This document shows, piece by piece, positions 55,948 to 64,000 of a DNA stretch of 64,000 nt. A model generated the notes under the pieces. That model was not told where the DNA came from and ran no database searches. It saw nothing but the letters and a program-made list of their open reading frames with translations. The stretch covers positions 17,168 to 81,167 of the forward strand of contig JAAEPJ010000494.1 of assembly GCA_024222485.1 (NCBI GenBank). Direction: 5' to 3'. The stretch is from a bacterium (GTDB taxonomy: Bacteria > RUG730 > JAAEPJ01). The position numbers and the translations under genes are program-made. How positions within the stretch are numbered: position 1 is the first letter of the stretch; each line of letters opens with the position of its first letter.

Positions 55948-57090
55948 ATGCAATATATAAAAAGAGAATTAGAAAAAACATTAATTAAGTATTTAAATAT
56001 TTTTCCGGCTGTTGCTATTATGGGACCCAGACAATCCGGGAAATCGACTTTCCTGCTTCATCTTTTAAAAGATGATTATAAATATGTGACCTTTGATGAT
56101 TACCGGATGCTAAACTTATTTTATGATGATCCCGAAAAATTTATGCAGATTTATTCAAATAAAGTTATTTTTGATGAAGTACAAAAAGTCCCTGAACTAT
56201 TTAATTATTTAAAAATTGCAATAGATAATGATAGAAACAATTATGGAAAATTTATTTTATCAGGATCAAGCCAATTTATTTTTTTAGATAAAATCAAAGA
56301 AAGTTTAGCCGGTAGAATTGGTTTACTTTCCTTGCTACCGTTTCAATATAGAGAAATTCCCTCGAAATTAAGATCAGAATCTGTTTACAAAGGCAGTTAT
56401 CCTGAACTAATAAATCAAAAATTTTTATACAATGAAGATTGGTATGCTTCATATATTGAAACATATTTGAATAAAGACCTTAAAAGTATTTCTAATATCG
56501 GAGATATTCGAGATTTTAGACGCTTTATTCGTTTGCTTGCAGCAAATACATCTCAAATTTTTACAATGTCAATATTTTCGAGAGAACTAGGTGTTTCAGT
56601 TTCCACGATTAAAAGGTGGGTGGCAATACTTGAAGCTTCTTATATTATTTTTCTTTTACCACCATATTATAAAAATTTTGGGAAAAGAATTATTAAAAGT
56701 CCTAAACTATATTTTTATGATACAGGCTTGGTAAGCTTTTTAACAGGAATTAAAACAGAAGAACTTTATGATAATGGACCGATGGCAGGTGCTATTTTTG
56801 AAAACTATATTGTTTCAGAAATTAAAAAGAAAATACTGCATGATAATAAAAAAACAGAGCTATTTTATTTTAGAACTAGTAATGGTGTAGAAATTGATCT
56901 TATTATTGATTGCGATGAAAATAAAGAATTTATTGAAATAAAAAAAACTTCAAGTTTTAATCCTCGTATGGTTAAAAATATCGAAAATTTTCTTTCAAAA
57001 CAAGATAAGGGCTTTTTATTATATCAAGGGATAAAAATGCCTTATTTGCCAAATATTGAAATTATTCCATACAATGATTATTTGAACTGA
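55948..57090 (+). CDS. AAA ATPase with DUF4143 domain
   Basis: A 380-aa cytosolic ATPase of the common archaeal/bacterial AAA_14-DUF4143 family. Walker A is GPRQSGKST near residue 30, Walker B-like NKVIFDEVQKVPELFNYLK, sensor ILSGSSQF, then LAGRIGLLSLLPF. A C-terminal DUF4143 nuclease-like domain has IFENYIVSEI, FYFRTSNGVEIDLIID and FIEIKKTSS (a PD-(D/E)xK-like E...D...E-x-K pattern). The biological role of this family is not established; it is often found in mobile or defence contexts. It starts at ATG 55948; a TTG two codons earlier is less likely. Confidence 0.88.
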   Translation: MQYIKRELEKTLIKYLNIFPAVAIMGPRQSGKSTFLLHLLKDDYKYVTFDDYRMLNLFYDDPEKFMQIYSNKVIFDEVQKVPELFNYLKIAIDNDRNNYGKFILSGSSQFIFLDKIKESLAGRIGLLSLLPFQYREIPSKLRSESVYKGSYPELINQKFLYNEDWYASYIETYLNKDLKSISNIGDIRDFRRFIRLLAANTSQIFTMSIFSRELGVSVSTIKRWVAILEASYIIFLLPPYYKNFGKRIIKSPKLYFYDTGLVSFLTGIKTEELYDNGPMAGAIFENYIVSEIKKKILHDNKKTELFYFRTSNGVEIDLIIDCDENKEFIEIKKTSSFNPRMVKNIENFLSKQDKGFLLYQGIKMPYLPNIEIIPYNDYLN

Positions 57091-57491
57091 TTTTTAAAAA
57101 GATGTGGCAGAAATTAAAATTGAGAATAAAAATTCACCAACATTGTGATCGATTGAACCCTTGAATTGCAACTTAAATACGAAAGAACCTAAATTTTTGG
57201 TTTGTACTTAACTATCTGTGAAAATAGAATATTCTTTTGAATGAATAACTAAACTTATTTCCCAGCTAGCCAGCGTTGTTGCAGCTTCGCTGGTTGTATT
57301 AATTCACATAAAGCCGCGAAGCTGTAACTTTTTTTTAAAAAAAAGCTACTTAGGTTCATTTACTTAACACAAAATCTTCATTTTCTTTGCCTGTCTGGAG
57401 AAAAGAAAGTATAATAACCTATTATAAATTATTTAGTTATTCTAATAATTTCACTTGTATAAATAATAAAAAAATTTCAAAGGAGCGGATA
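57091..57491. other. intergenic region before htpG
   Basis: This 401-bp gap holds repeat copy 4 at 57270-57345 and the htpG ribosome binding site (AAAGGAGCGG before ATG 57492). No other gene is convincing. Confidence 0.5.
57270..57345 (+). repeat. intergenic hairpin repeat, copy 4
   Basis: CCAGCGTTGTTGCAGCTTCGCTGG is an imperfect palindrome at about 57270-57292; only 20 of its bases pair well. CCGCGAAGCTG then follows, and the tract AACTTTTTTTTAAAAAAAAGCT. It shares both modules with copies 1 and 2. Confidence 0.7.
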
Positions 57492-59354
57492 ATGTCGGAG
57501 AATCAAGAAACAAACACGGGTAAAGTACAGGAATTTGAATATAAGGCTGAAATGAAACAGCTTTTGAATATTATTATTCATTCGCTTTATACTCATCCAG
57601 AAATTTTTTTAAGAGAGCTAATCTCTAATTCATCTGATGCTTTAAATAAGGTTAAGTATCTACAGCTAACAAACGATAATATTTTAGATAAAGACAGTGA
57701 GCTTAAAATACAAATTAATATTGATGAGAAAGAGCAGACTTTCACTATTGAAGACAATGGTGTGGGGATGACTCAAGACGATTTAGTAAACAACATCGGC
57801 ACCATTGCAAAATCAGGAACACTTGAGTTTTTAGAAAAGTTGAAAGAAGATAAGAAGGATTCTGGAGATCTCATCGGTCAATTTGGTGTAGGGTTTTATT
57901 CCGCATTTATGGTAACAGATGAAGTTGTGATAGAAACACGGCATGCGGCAAAGGATTCTAAAGGTTTAAAATGGACTTCATCTGGCGATGGTAAATATAT
58001 TATTGAGGAAATTGATAAAGAAACTCGAGGGACAAAAATTTCTTTTAAACTGAATGATAAGTCGAAAGAGTTTGCACAAGAATATAAGGTTAAGAGCATT
58101 GTTACCAAATATTCTAATTTTGCAGATTTTCCAATATTTTTGGCTAAAGATAAGGTCAACACAGTTCAACCACTTTGGCAAAAAAATAAAAATGATATTA
58201 AAAAAGAAGAAGCGGCTGAGTTTTATAAATTTATAACCAATGATTTTGAAGAGCCATTGGATTATTTGCATCTATCTTTAGAAGGTTCCAGTGCGGCTTT
58301 TAATGCCATGTTATTTATTCCTAAAAAAGCACCTTTTGATCTTATGAGAAATAAAGAACATAAAACTGTTCAGCTTTATTGTAATAAAATTATGATTGTA
58401 GATGATTGTAAAAAATTATTGCCGGAATACTTACAGTTTGTAAGAGGGATCGTCGATGCTTCTGGTATTCCACTTAATGTTTCTCGTGAAATGATCCAAG
58501 ACTCACCTATTATTAGTAATATTCAAGATATTTTAACGAGTAAAATAATTGGCTGGATAAAAGATATGCTAGCTAAGGATAAAAGTAAATACCTTGAATT
58601 CTATAAAAATTTTGGTCCATTATTAAAGATGGGGGTTAACACTGATTTTAAAAATAAAGATAAGATCATTGATCTTTTATACTTTGAAAGTTCTACACTT
58701 CCCAAAGGTGAGTTTGTTTCATTGAAAGAATATGTTTTAAAAATGCAAGCAGACCAAAAAGAAATATATTATTTATCAGGTGAATCTCGAGAACAATTAG
58801 AAAAGAACCCTAATTTAGAGTACTTTAAAAAACAGAATATTGAAGTTCTATTTTTATCAGATCCTGTAGATGTATTTGTTGTGCCATCAATCGGAGAGTA
58901 TGATAAAAAGAATATTCAATCAATCGATAAGAGCGATTTAGATATTAAAGATGATCAAGACTCAGAAAAAGAAAATACTGTTTCTGAACCACTTTTAAAC
59001 TTATTTAAAGAAACATTAAAAGAGGAAGTAGAGGATGTCAGGATTTCTAAAAGATTGGTTGATTCAGCAGCAACCCTAGTTGCAGGGACTCAAGGGGTTG
59101 ATAAGCAAATGGAACAGATGATGCGTATGATGGGACAGACACCTGAGGCTACAAAAAAAATTATGGAAATTAATATGAATCATCGTTTGATCAAAAATTT
59201 AGCTAAAAAATATTTATTAAATGCCGATGACCCATTGATCAAAACGACGGTCACTCATTTATTTGAAAGTGCGAAATTGATCGATGGTGATTTAGAGTCA
59301 AAAACAGATTATGTAAAACGAATGCTGACACTGATGGAAAAAGCGACTGAATAG
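57492..59354 (+). CDS. htpG: chaperone protein HtpG (Hsp90)
   Basis: ATP-dependent cytosolic chaperone, 620 aa, family length. The N-terminal GHKL ATPase domain has LRELISNSSDALNKVKYL, DNGVGMTQDDLVNNIGTIA and GQFGVGFYSAFMVTD. The middle domain has LYCNKIMIVDDCKKLLPEYL and RGIVDASGIPLNVSREMIQ. The C-terminal dimerisation domain ends MLTLMEKATE and lacks the eukaryotic MEEVD tail. ATG 57492 is chosen for AAAGGAG and because MSENQETNTGKVQEFEYKAE is the family start. Longer in-frame extensions upstream lack family similarity. Confidence 0.97.
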   Translation: MSENQETNTGKVQEFEYKAEMKQLLNIIIHSLYTHPEIFLRELISNSSDALNKVKYLQLTNDNILDKDSELKIQINIDEKEQTFTIEDNGVGMTQDDLVNNIGTIAKSGTLEFLEKLKEDKKDSGDLIGQFGVGFYSAFMVTDEVVIETRHAAKDSKGLKWTSSGDGKYIIEEIDKETRGTKISFKLNDKSKEFAQEYKVKSIVTKYSNFADFPIFLAKDKVNTVQPLWQKNKNDIKKEEAAEFYKFITNDFEEPLDYLHLSLEGSSAAFNAMLFIPKKAPFDLMRNKEHKTVQLYCNKIMIVDDCKKLLPEYLQFVRGIVDASGIPLNVSREMIQDSPIISNIQDILTSKIIGWIKDMLAKDKSKYLEFYKNFGPLLKMGVNTDFKNKDKIIDLLYFESSTLPKGEFVSLKEYVLKMQADQKEIYYLSGESREQLEKNPNLEYFKKQNIEVLFLSDPVDVFVVPSIGEYDKKNIQSIDKSDLDIKDDQDSEKENTVSEPLLNLFKETLKEEVEDVRISKRLVDSAATLVAGTQGVDKQMEQMMRMMGQTPEATKKIMEINMNHRLIKNLAKKYLLNADDPLIKTTVTHLFESAKLIDGDLESKTDYVKRMLTLMEKATE

Positions 59355-59514
59355 CCTTGGGTTGAAGACTAAAATTACTCTGTTTTTTTTGTGAGAATTT
59401 ATTATGAAGATTTATCAAAAACTTGGTAGGAGGTAACATTAAAGTTTATTGGAGATGCTTTGAGATTATATCTTTGAGTTACCCCCTAGTAAGCTTTGAT
59501 AAAAAAATTTACTT

Positions 59515-60906
59515 ATGCAAATTATACAAATAGTTTTAGTGTTCTTATTGTTAGCTAATACATTCATTTATGGATCTTACAATCCTAACTATCTTAAGAG
59601 TGATGATATTACTCAGACTAATTATTTCTATAAATCTGACGGGGAGCAACTGCTTAAAAGTAATGTGTTTGAGGATGGTTCAGGCAAGGTAGGGATTGGA
59701 ACAGCCTCGCCCTTGGTTCAAACGCATATTTACGGCAATGCGGTTGATACGACTTTGGCAATTGAAAAGTCTAATGGCGCTTATTTAGAGTTGATTTCTG
59801 ATGACACAATTGCGGGAATTGTGTATGAAAAAGGTAATGAGTTTCGAATCGTGGATTCAGGCGGTGCGCTTGGTGGTGGCTATCCGGGAGGTGGTATTTT
59901 TACGATAGATGCGAATGGCGATTTTAGCTTTGGCTCTATTATGCAGAGCCCACATGCGAGGGTTACAATAAGTGATAACCTCAAAGGTTCGATTGTTCAC
60001 ACCAGTTTTTATGGTGCTTCAAGTACGAATGATTCAGGAATCACTATGGGTTCTTCTGGAGGTTATCACGGTGGACTGCTTTTAGATGGTTCATCGACTG
60101 GAAAAATGCGTTTTGTATTGGGGGATGTGTCATCGTTGGTGAATAGGCAGTCAAATACAAAGATGGTAATTGATCAAAGTGGAAATGTTGGTATAGGCAC
60201 ATCCAACCCTAGCGGGAATTTTGAAATACATAATGATTATGGTTGGAACCCTGTTAAAGTTTATTTTAGTGTCAATGATGAAAATGGTTACTTTGTTTCA
60301 GGGCAGGAACTAGCCAGGATTGATTTTAGAGGAGATGATGATCAGGTTATGGGGGTATTTGCAAGAATTATGGCGCACTCTGATATTGGTAGCGCTAGCG
60401 GAAGTTCTCCTAGTTATCCGGGGAGATTAAGTTTTTGGACGAATCCTGTTAATTCTAGTACTCCAGTCGAGAGAATGAGAATAGGGCACTCTGGAACTGT
60501 TAGTGTCTGGGGGGCATTATCTAAAGGATCAGGCTCATTCGATATCAAGCACCCTGATCCTAAAAAAGCTGATGATGGGATGCGTTTACGCCATTATTTT
60601 GTGGAAACACCCAGTGCTGGAGGGAATATTTATAAATATTCTTTAGACATGCAAGAGGGGGAAAATAGTGTGCCTTTGCCTGACTATTTTAAACATTTAA
60701 ACAAAGATTCTGTGGTGTTTGTCTCTCCATTGCGCCACTTTGGAGCTGGTTATGGAGAGGTTATTGATAATGATTTAGTAGTTACTGTAAATAAAGCAGG
60801 AGTTTATAATATTTTAATTTTTGCAGATAGAAAGGATGAGTTAGCTATGAAAGATTTTAATAAATATGGGGTTGAATATAAAGCGGAGGGTTACTTAGCT
60901 GTTTAA
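59515..60906 (+). CDS. secreted tail-fibre/adhesin-like protein, paralogue 1
   Basis: A 463-aa protein with a signal peptide (IVLVFLLLANTFIYG) and mature start SYNPNYLKSDDITQTNYFYK, shared with two downstream paralogues. The middle has GKVGIGTASP and GNVGIGTSNPSG motifs typical of phage tail fibres and large bacterial surface proteins. The C-terminus carries KGSGSFDIKHPDPKK, RHYFVETPSAGGNIYKY and FKHLNKDSVVFVSPLRHFG, a conserved C-terminal module of unknown function. No S74 chaperone domain. It is the only intact copy here; likely exported and surface-bound. Confidence 0.78.
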   Translation: MQIIQIVLVFLLLANTFIYGSYNPNYLKSDDITQTNYFYKSDGEQLLKSNVFEDGSGKVGIGTASPLVQTHIYGNAVDTTLAIEKSNGAYLELISDDTIAGIVYEKGNEFRIVDSGGALGGGYPGGGIFTIDANGDFSFGSIMQSPHARVTISDNLKGSIVHTSFYGASSTNDSGITMGSSGGYHGGLLLDGSSTGKMRFVLGDVSSLVNRQSNTKMVIDQSGNVGIGTSNPSGNFEIHNDYGWNPVKVYFSVNDENGYFVSGQELARIDFRGDDDQVMGVFARIMAHSDIGSASGSSPSYPGRLSFWTNPVNSSTPVERMRIGHSGTVSVWGALSKGSGSFDIKHPDPKKADDGMRLRHYFVETPSAGGNIYKYSLDMQEGENSVPLPDYFKHLNKDSVVFVSPLRHFGAGYGEVIDNDLVVTVNKAGVYNILIFADRKDELAMKDFNKYGVEYKAEGYLAV

Positions 60907-61135
60907 TTTTCCTGCTCTTATAAAGATAAAGGAGATATGTAAGTGCTATATTCTGATAGATCAAAAATATATAAAATTTTATTTTACTATTAAGATACTT
61001 TTCTTCTGGGTTGTTATTTTTTTGAGAAAAAGGGGTAGATTAGAACAAGTATTTTTTATTGATTTTTGAAAATTTTGAGTTATATTAAAGGAGGAAAAGG
61101 TTTATATTGGATAAGTAGGTGTAATAATAAAAATA
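60907..61135. other. spacer between paralogues 1 and 2
   Basis: This 229-bp spacer contains AAAGGAGG at about 61087-61094. That ribosome site lies over 40 bases before the first in-frame ATG (61136) of paralogue 2. The expected start (compare the ATG of paralogue 3) appears lost, because the aligned codons read GTA ATA ATA AAA ATA. Confidence 0.5.
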
Positions 61136-63620
61136 ATGACAGTGCTTATTTTACTAAGTAAGACATTTATTTATGGCTCGTATAATCCTAATTATGTTAA
61201 GAGTGATGATATAACCCAGACGAATTATTTCTATAAATCGGATGGAGAAAAACTAAAAAAAAGTAATGTGTTTGAGAATGGCTCAGGCAATGTAGGCATA
61301 GGCGAAGCCAGCCCTTCTCAAGCTTTAGATATTATAGGTTCCCTAGAAATTGAAGAAACAACTTCTAGTACAACAGGAGTTATTTATAAGGATGGTTTTC
61401 ACTTTCTACATAATTATGGCGCTAATAATGTTTTTCTTGGATATTTTTCTGGTAATTTTACAATGACAGGAGGAGATAATACAGCAGTAGGCAGGGGAAC
61501 CTTATTCTCAAATACTACTGGGACAGACAATACAGCCTTAGGTTATACGGCTCTTAGCCTTAACACAACAGGTTTTAATAATGCAGTCTTAGGCTCTGGA
61601 GCGTTAAAAAGTGTATCAACAGGTAGCAATAATACAGCAATAGGCTTTGAGGCAGGAGTCAACCTGACTACAGGAGATAATAATATTATAATAGGGAAAA
61701 GTGCTTTAGCAACTTCTGCAACAGGTAGCAATCAGCTTAATATTGGCAATCTTATCTATGGCGACTTAAGTGCAGGGAATATTGGGATAGGGATAACAAG
61801 TCCAAACCAAATGTTGGATGTAGGAGGAATAATAAGATCTCATGATGATACGGCTGGAGATGAGGCTACGGATTACATAGAAATGAGTCATGGAGGAACA
61901 AACGCATATATTAATTGGGTCAGTGTTGAGGGCGGAACTAATGATAGATTAGACTTTAGGTTTGATGGATCTACTAAGGCATCAATAACTAGTGGTGGCA
62001 ATGTGGGCATAGGGATAATTAATGCAATAAGCAAACTACATGTTTATGAAAATACAAATAATGTAGGAACTACTGCAGGACTAACTGTCGAAAACGATGG
62101 AAGTAGTGGTGATGCTCTAATCCAATTTTTATTAACAGGAACTCAAAGATGGGTTATGGGAATAGATCATAATGGCAGTGATGAGTTTAGGATAGCTGAT
62201 AGCACAGACCTTTCTTCTGATACTCGTTTTACGATTAGTCCTTCTAACCGCCAAGTATCAATATTTGGAGACTTGCATGTAGAAGATTTTTTTTCTTTAA
62301 TTACTATAAGGGACTCAGATACAACTGTAAATGCAGGGCAATGGCTGGGAGGTCTTCTTTTTCAGATTTCGGATCCAGATTTGCCAGGGGATGGAGACCT
62401 TGCTATTATAAGTGTGGGTCATGGTGGAAGTGACGGCTCTCCTGATGGGGAAATAGTTTTTTCACCAGGAACTAATGGCATTTTAACTGATGAAATGTAT
62501 ATTAATAATACCAATGTTCTTATTCCTAGCAACAATCTTGGGGTAAGGACTAGTAATGCAAGCATTGATCTAGCAGTTGGAGATAGCGATACTGGAATAA
62601 ACTGGATAAGTGATGGAAGGTTAGAGTTTGAAAGCAATAATACAAGAGTAATGGCATTTGATAGTTCCAGAAATATCGTTATTGGGAGTCATAATATTAT
62701 AGGAGGAGCAGAACTATCTGGTTTATCAGAGGCATTAATATTTTCTAATTCTAATGCTTATGCAACCAATAAATATCTTGCAGCTGTATGGGAGGATGGG
62801 AGTAATAATCATCAAATTGGTTTTGAGTTTGACTACTATACTGGCTCAGGTGGAACAGGAACTACACACTCAAGGATATATGTTATATCAAATGCAGCTG
62901 ACCATCAGGCAATTAATGGAGCTAATGCTCAGAGACTAATAGCTTTTTATAGTAATGGAGCTGCATCCAAAAGTGGTGGAGGAACCTGGGCTTTATATCT
63001 GACGAAAGGGTAAAAAAAGATATTCAAGATCTAGATACTAAAGAAGCTCTAGAAAAAATGTTGCTTTTAAGCCCTAAAACATTTAAATGGATTAACCCAG
63101 CTGAGCACCAGGATCAAACAGAGGATATAGCTGGAGTTATGGCTCAAAACTTGGAAAGTGTATTTCCAGACTGTGTTGTATCGCTGCCCATAGATAGTGA
63201 TAAGGCAGACTATAACCTTGTGGATGGAGAAGCCAAAAATGTTAGCTATACCAATAGTTTTACAGCTTTTATTATTGCTTCTATACAAGAGCTAAATAAA
63301 AAAATAGATGCTAATATAAAAATGGATAATAGAGAAAAAAGTGGATATAAGGATCAGCTCGATTTAAAAGTAGGGAAAAATATAAAAGAACTTCCCAATG
63401 ATTATAAAGGCTTAGATAAAGATGCTATTGTTTATGTTGTCCCCTTTAAACATTTTGGAAGTGGCTGGGGAGAAGTAAAGGATAATCAGTTAGAACTTCA
63501 TGTTTCTCAAGCAGGAACTTATAATGTTTTAGTTTTTGCGGATAGTAAGGATGAGTTGCTATGAAAGATTGTAATAAATAGGGGGTTGAGTATAAAGCGG
63601 AGGGTGATTTATTCGTTTAA
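61136..63620 (+). pseudogene. secreted adhesin-like protein with YadA-head-type repeats and S74 domain, paralogue 2, frameshifted
   Basis: The first frame (61136-63013, 625 aa) has the family N-terminus (LLSKTFIYGSYNPNYVKSDD). Repeats of the trimeric-autotransporter head type at about residues 110-200 include GDNTAVGRGTLFSNTTGTDN, TALGYTALSLNTTG and SNNTAIGFEAGV, with several VGIG motifs. Near 62995 the frame shifts; the next frame begins SDERVKKDIQDLDTKEALEK and MLLLSPKTFKWINP, the intramolecular chaperone/peptidase S74 domain, followed by the same C-terminal module as paralogue 1. A one-base deletion near 63555 and a TAG replacing a Tyr codon disrupt the end. Reading through all shifts would give about 825 aa. 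Confidence 0.8.
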
Positions 63621-63785
63621 TTGTTCTTGCTTTTATAAAGAAAAGGAAAGATTAGGTGTTATGTTCTGATAGATTTAAAAGACAGTAAAGATAACTTTAA
63701 TATTAAGGTTATTCTATGCTGATTGTTTTTTTTAAGTATGTGTTAAATAGAAAGAGTATGTTTTATATTGTTTAAGGAACGAGCA

Positions 63786-63868
63786 ATGAAAGTGATAAAA
63801 ATAATATTAATGCTTGTATTATTAAGTAAGACATTTATTTATGGCTTGTATAAGCCTAATTTTTGTAA
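63786..63868 (+). pseudogene. N-terminal stub of paralogue 3, cut by an insertion sequence
   Basis: The ATG at 63786, after AAGGAACGAG, gives MKVIKIILMLVLLSKTFIYG then LYKPNFCN, matching the signal peptide and start of paralogues 1 and 2. After CN the sequence passes into an IS end, so the rest of the gene is beyond or destroyed. Confidence 0.82.
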
Positions 63869-64000
63869 TGTACCCCTTTTAGTCAAGAAAAAAATGGGAG
63901 AGTTTTATAAAGCAACTTTAAGTTCTTTATGATAATATTGATTAGGTGTTAAATAATTAAGGCTCTGATGTGGAAAATCATAATTATAATCATTTATCCA
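63869..64000 (-). mobile_element. IS3-family insertion sequence, one end
   Basis: The terminal TGTACCCCTTTTAGTCAAGA at 63869 marks an IS-like end beginning with TG, directly followed by the C-terminal end of a leftward transposase. It interrupts paralogue 3. The other end and any target duplication lie outside the window. Confidence 0.8.
63905..64000 (-). CDS. IS3-family transposase (integrase core), C-terminal part
   Basis: Read leftward, the last 31 codons are WINDYNYDFPHQSLNYLTPN then QYYHKELKVAL and a stop. The YN-x-x-x-PH-x-SL-x-YLTP pattern is the C-terminal end of the DDE integrase core of IS3-type OrfB. Only this piece is in the window. Confidence 0.85.
   Translation of the reverse strand, partial: WINDYNYDFPHQSLNYLTPNQYYHKELKVAL

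Noticed and set aside
57387..57491. 35-residue N-terminal extension of HtpG
   Set aside because: The family start is at ATG 57492 with a good ribosome binding site; the extension is AT-rich noise.

Overview
The window is an AT-rich (about one-third G+C by eye), densely coded bacterial chromosome segment. A LolC/E-LolD lipoprotein-sorting pair and signal-peptide proteins point to a diderm (outer-membrane) bacterium. Two giant secreted ORFs (4048 and 2331 aa) share an N-terminal domain that I recall from uncultured phyla such as Omnitrophota and Margulisbacteria. That placement is inference, and I cannot assign a species.

Region 1 (1-4954, housekeeping): leftward spoVG (partial), ispE and a TPR protein, then rightward a biotin-carrier-like gene and lysS. 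The carrier has Asn where the biotinylated Lys should be. Region 2 (5035-17181): giant gene 1, with a lysine-rich block of five 129-bp tandem repeats. Region 3 (17261-26275): lolC/E-lolD, ilvE, pheT and an LtaS-like membrane sulfatase, then leftward guaB3-type and dut genes. Region 4 (26639-35277): a short-chain acyl-CoA operon (large 3-hydroxyacyl-CoA dehydrogenase, thiolase, pta, buk, hbd) closed by a 30-bp palindrome, followed by acs and adc. Together these can interconvert acetate, acetyl-CoA, acetoacetyl-CoA, 3-hydroxybutyryl-CoA and acyl phosphates, with possible acetone formation. Crotonase, acyl-CoA dehydrogenase and CoA-transferase are not here.

Region 5 (35490-40751): rplM-rpsI, a small lipoprotein gene broken by a perfect 40-bp hairpin, a class I aminotransferase, a homocitrate/Re-citrate/isopropylmalate synthase-family enzyme, a tRNA-Val with C instead of U at position 33, and rsmH outside a dcw cluster. 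Region 6 (40858-47853): giant gene 2, flanked on both sides by copies of one intergenic repeat in direct orientation.

Region 7 (about 47.9-57.4 kb) is an accessory island of broken genes. It holds a fused m5C/m6A DNA methyltransferase with two frameshifts, an unknown protein with Gly-Asp-Ile-Ser repeats, a decayed GGDEF/receiver protein, a YecA/SEC-C gene with a partial second copy, an antitoxin whose toxin is nearly gone, a DUF4160-DUF2442 pair, a frameshifted XRE regulator and a DUF4143 ATPase. Copies of a CAGCGAAGCTG-type hairpin repeat punctuate it. Region 8 (57492-64000): htpG, then three tandem paralogues of secreted tail-fibre/adhesin-like proteins. One is intact, one is frameshifted, and one is cut by an IS3-family element that runs off the window.

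The clustering of frameshifts at 48-56 kb and 61-64 kb fits decay of accessory genes, but single-cell or metagenome assembly error could give a similar picture. Read-level checks decide between them.
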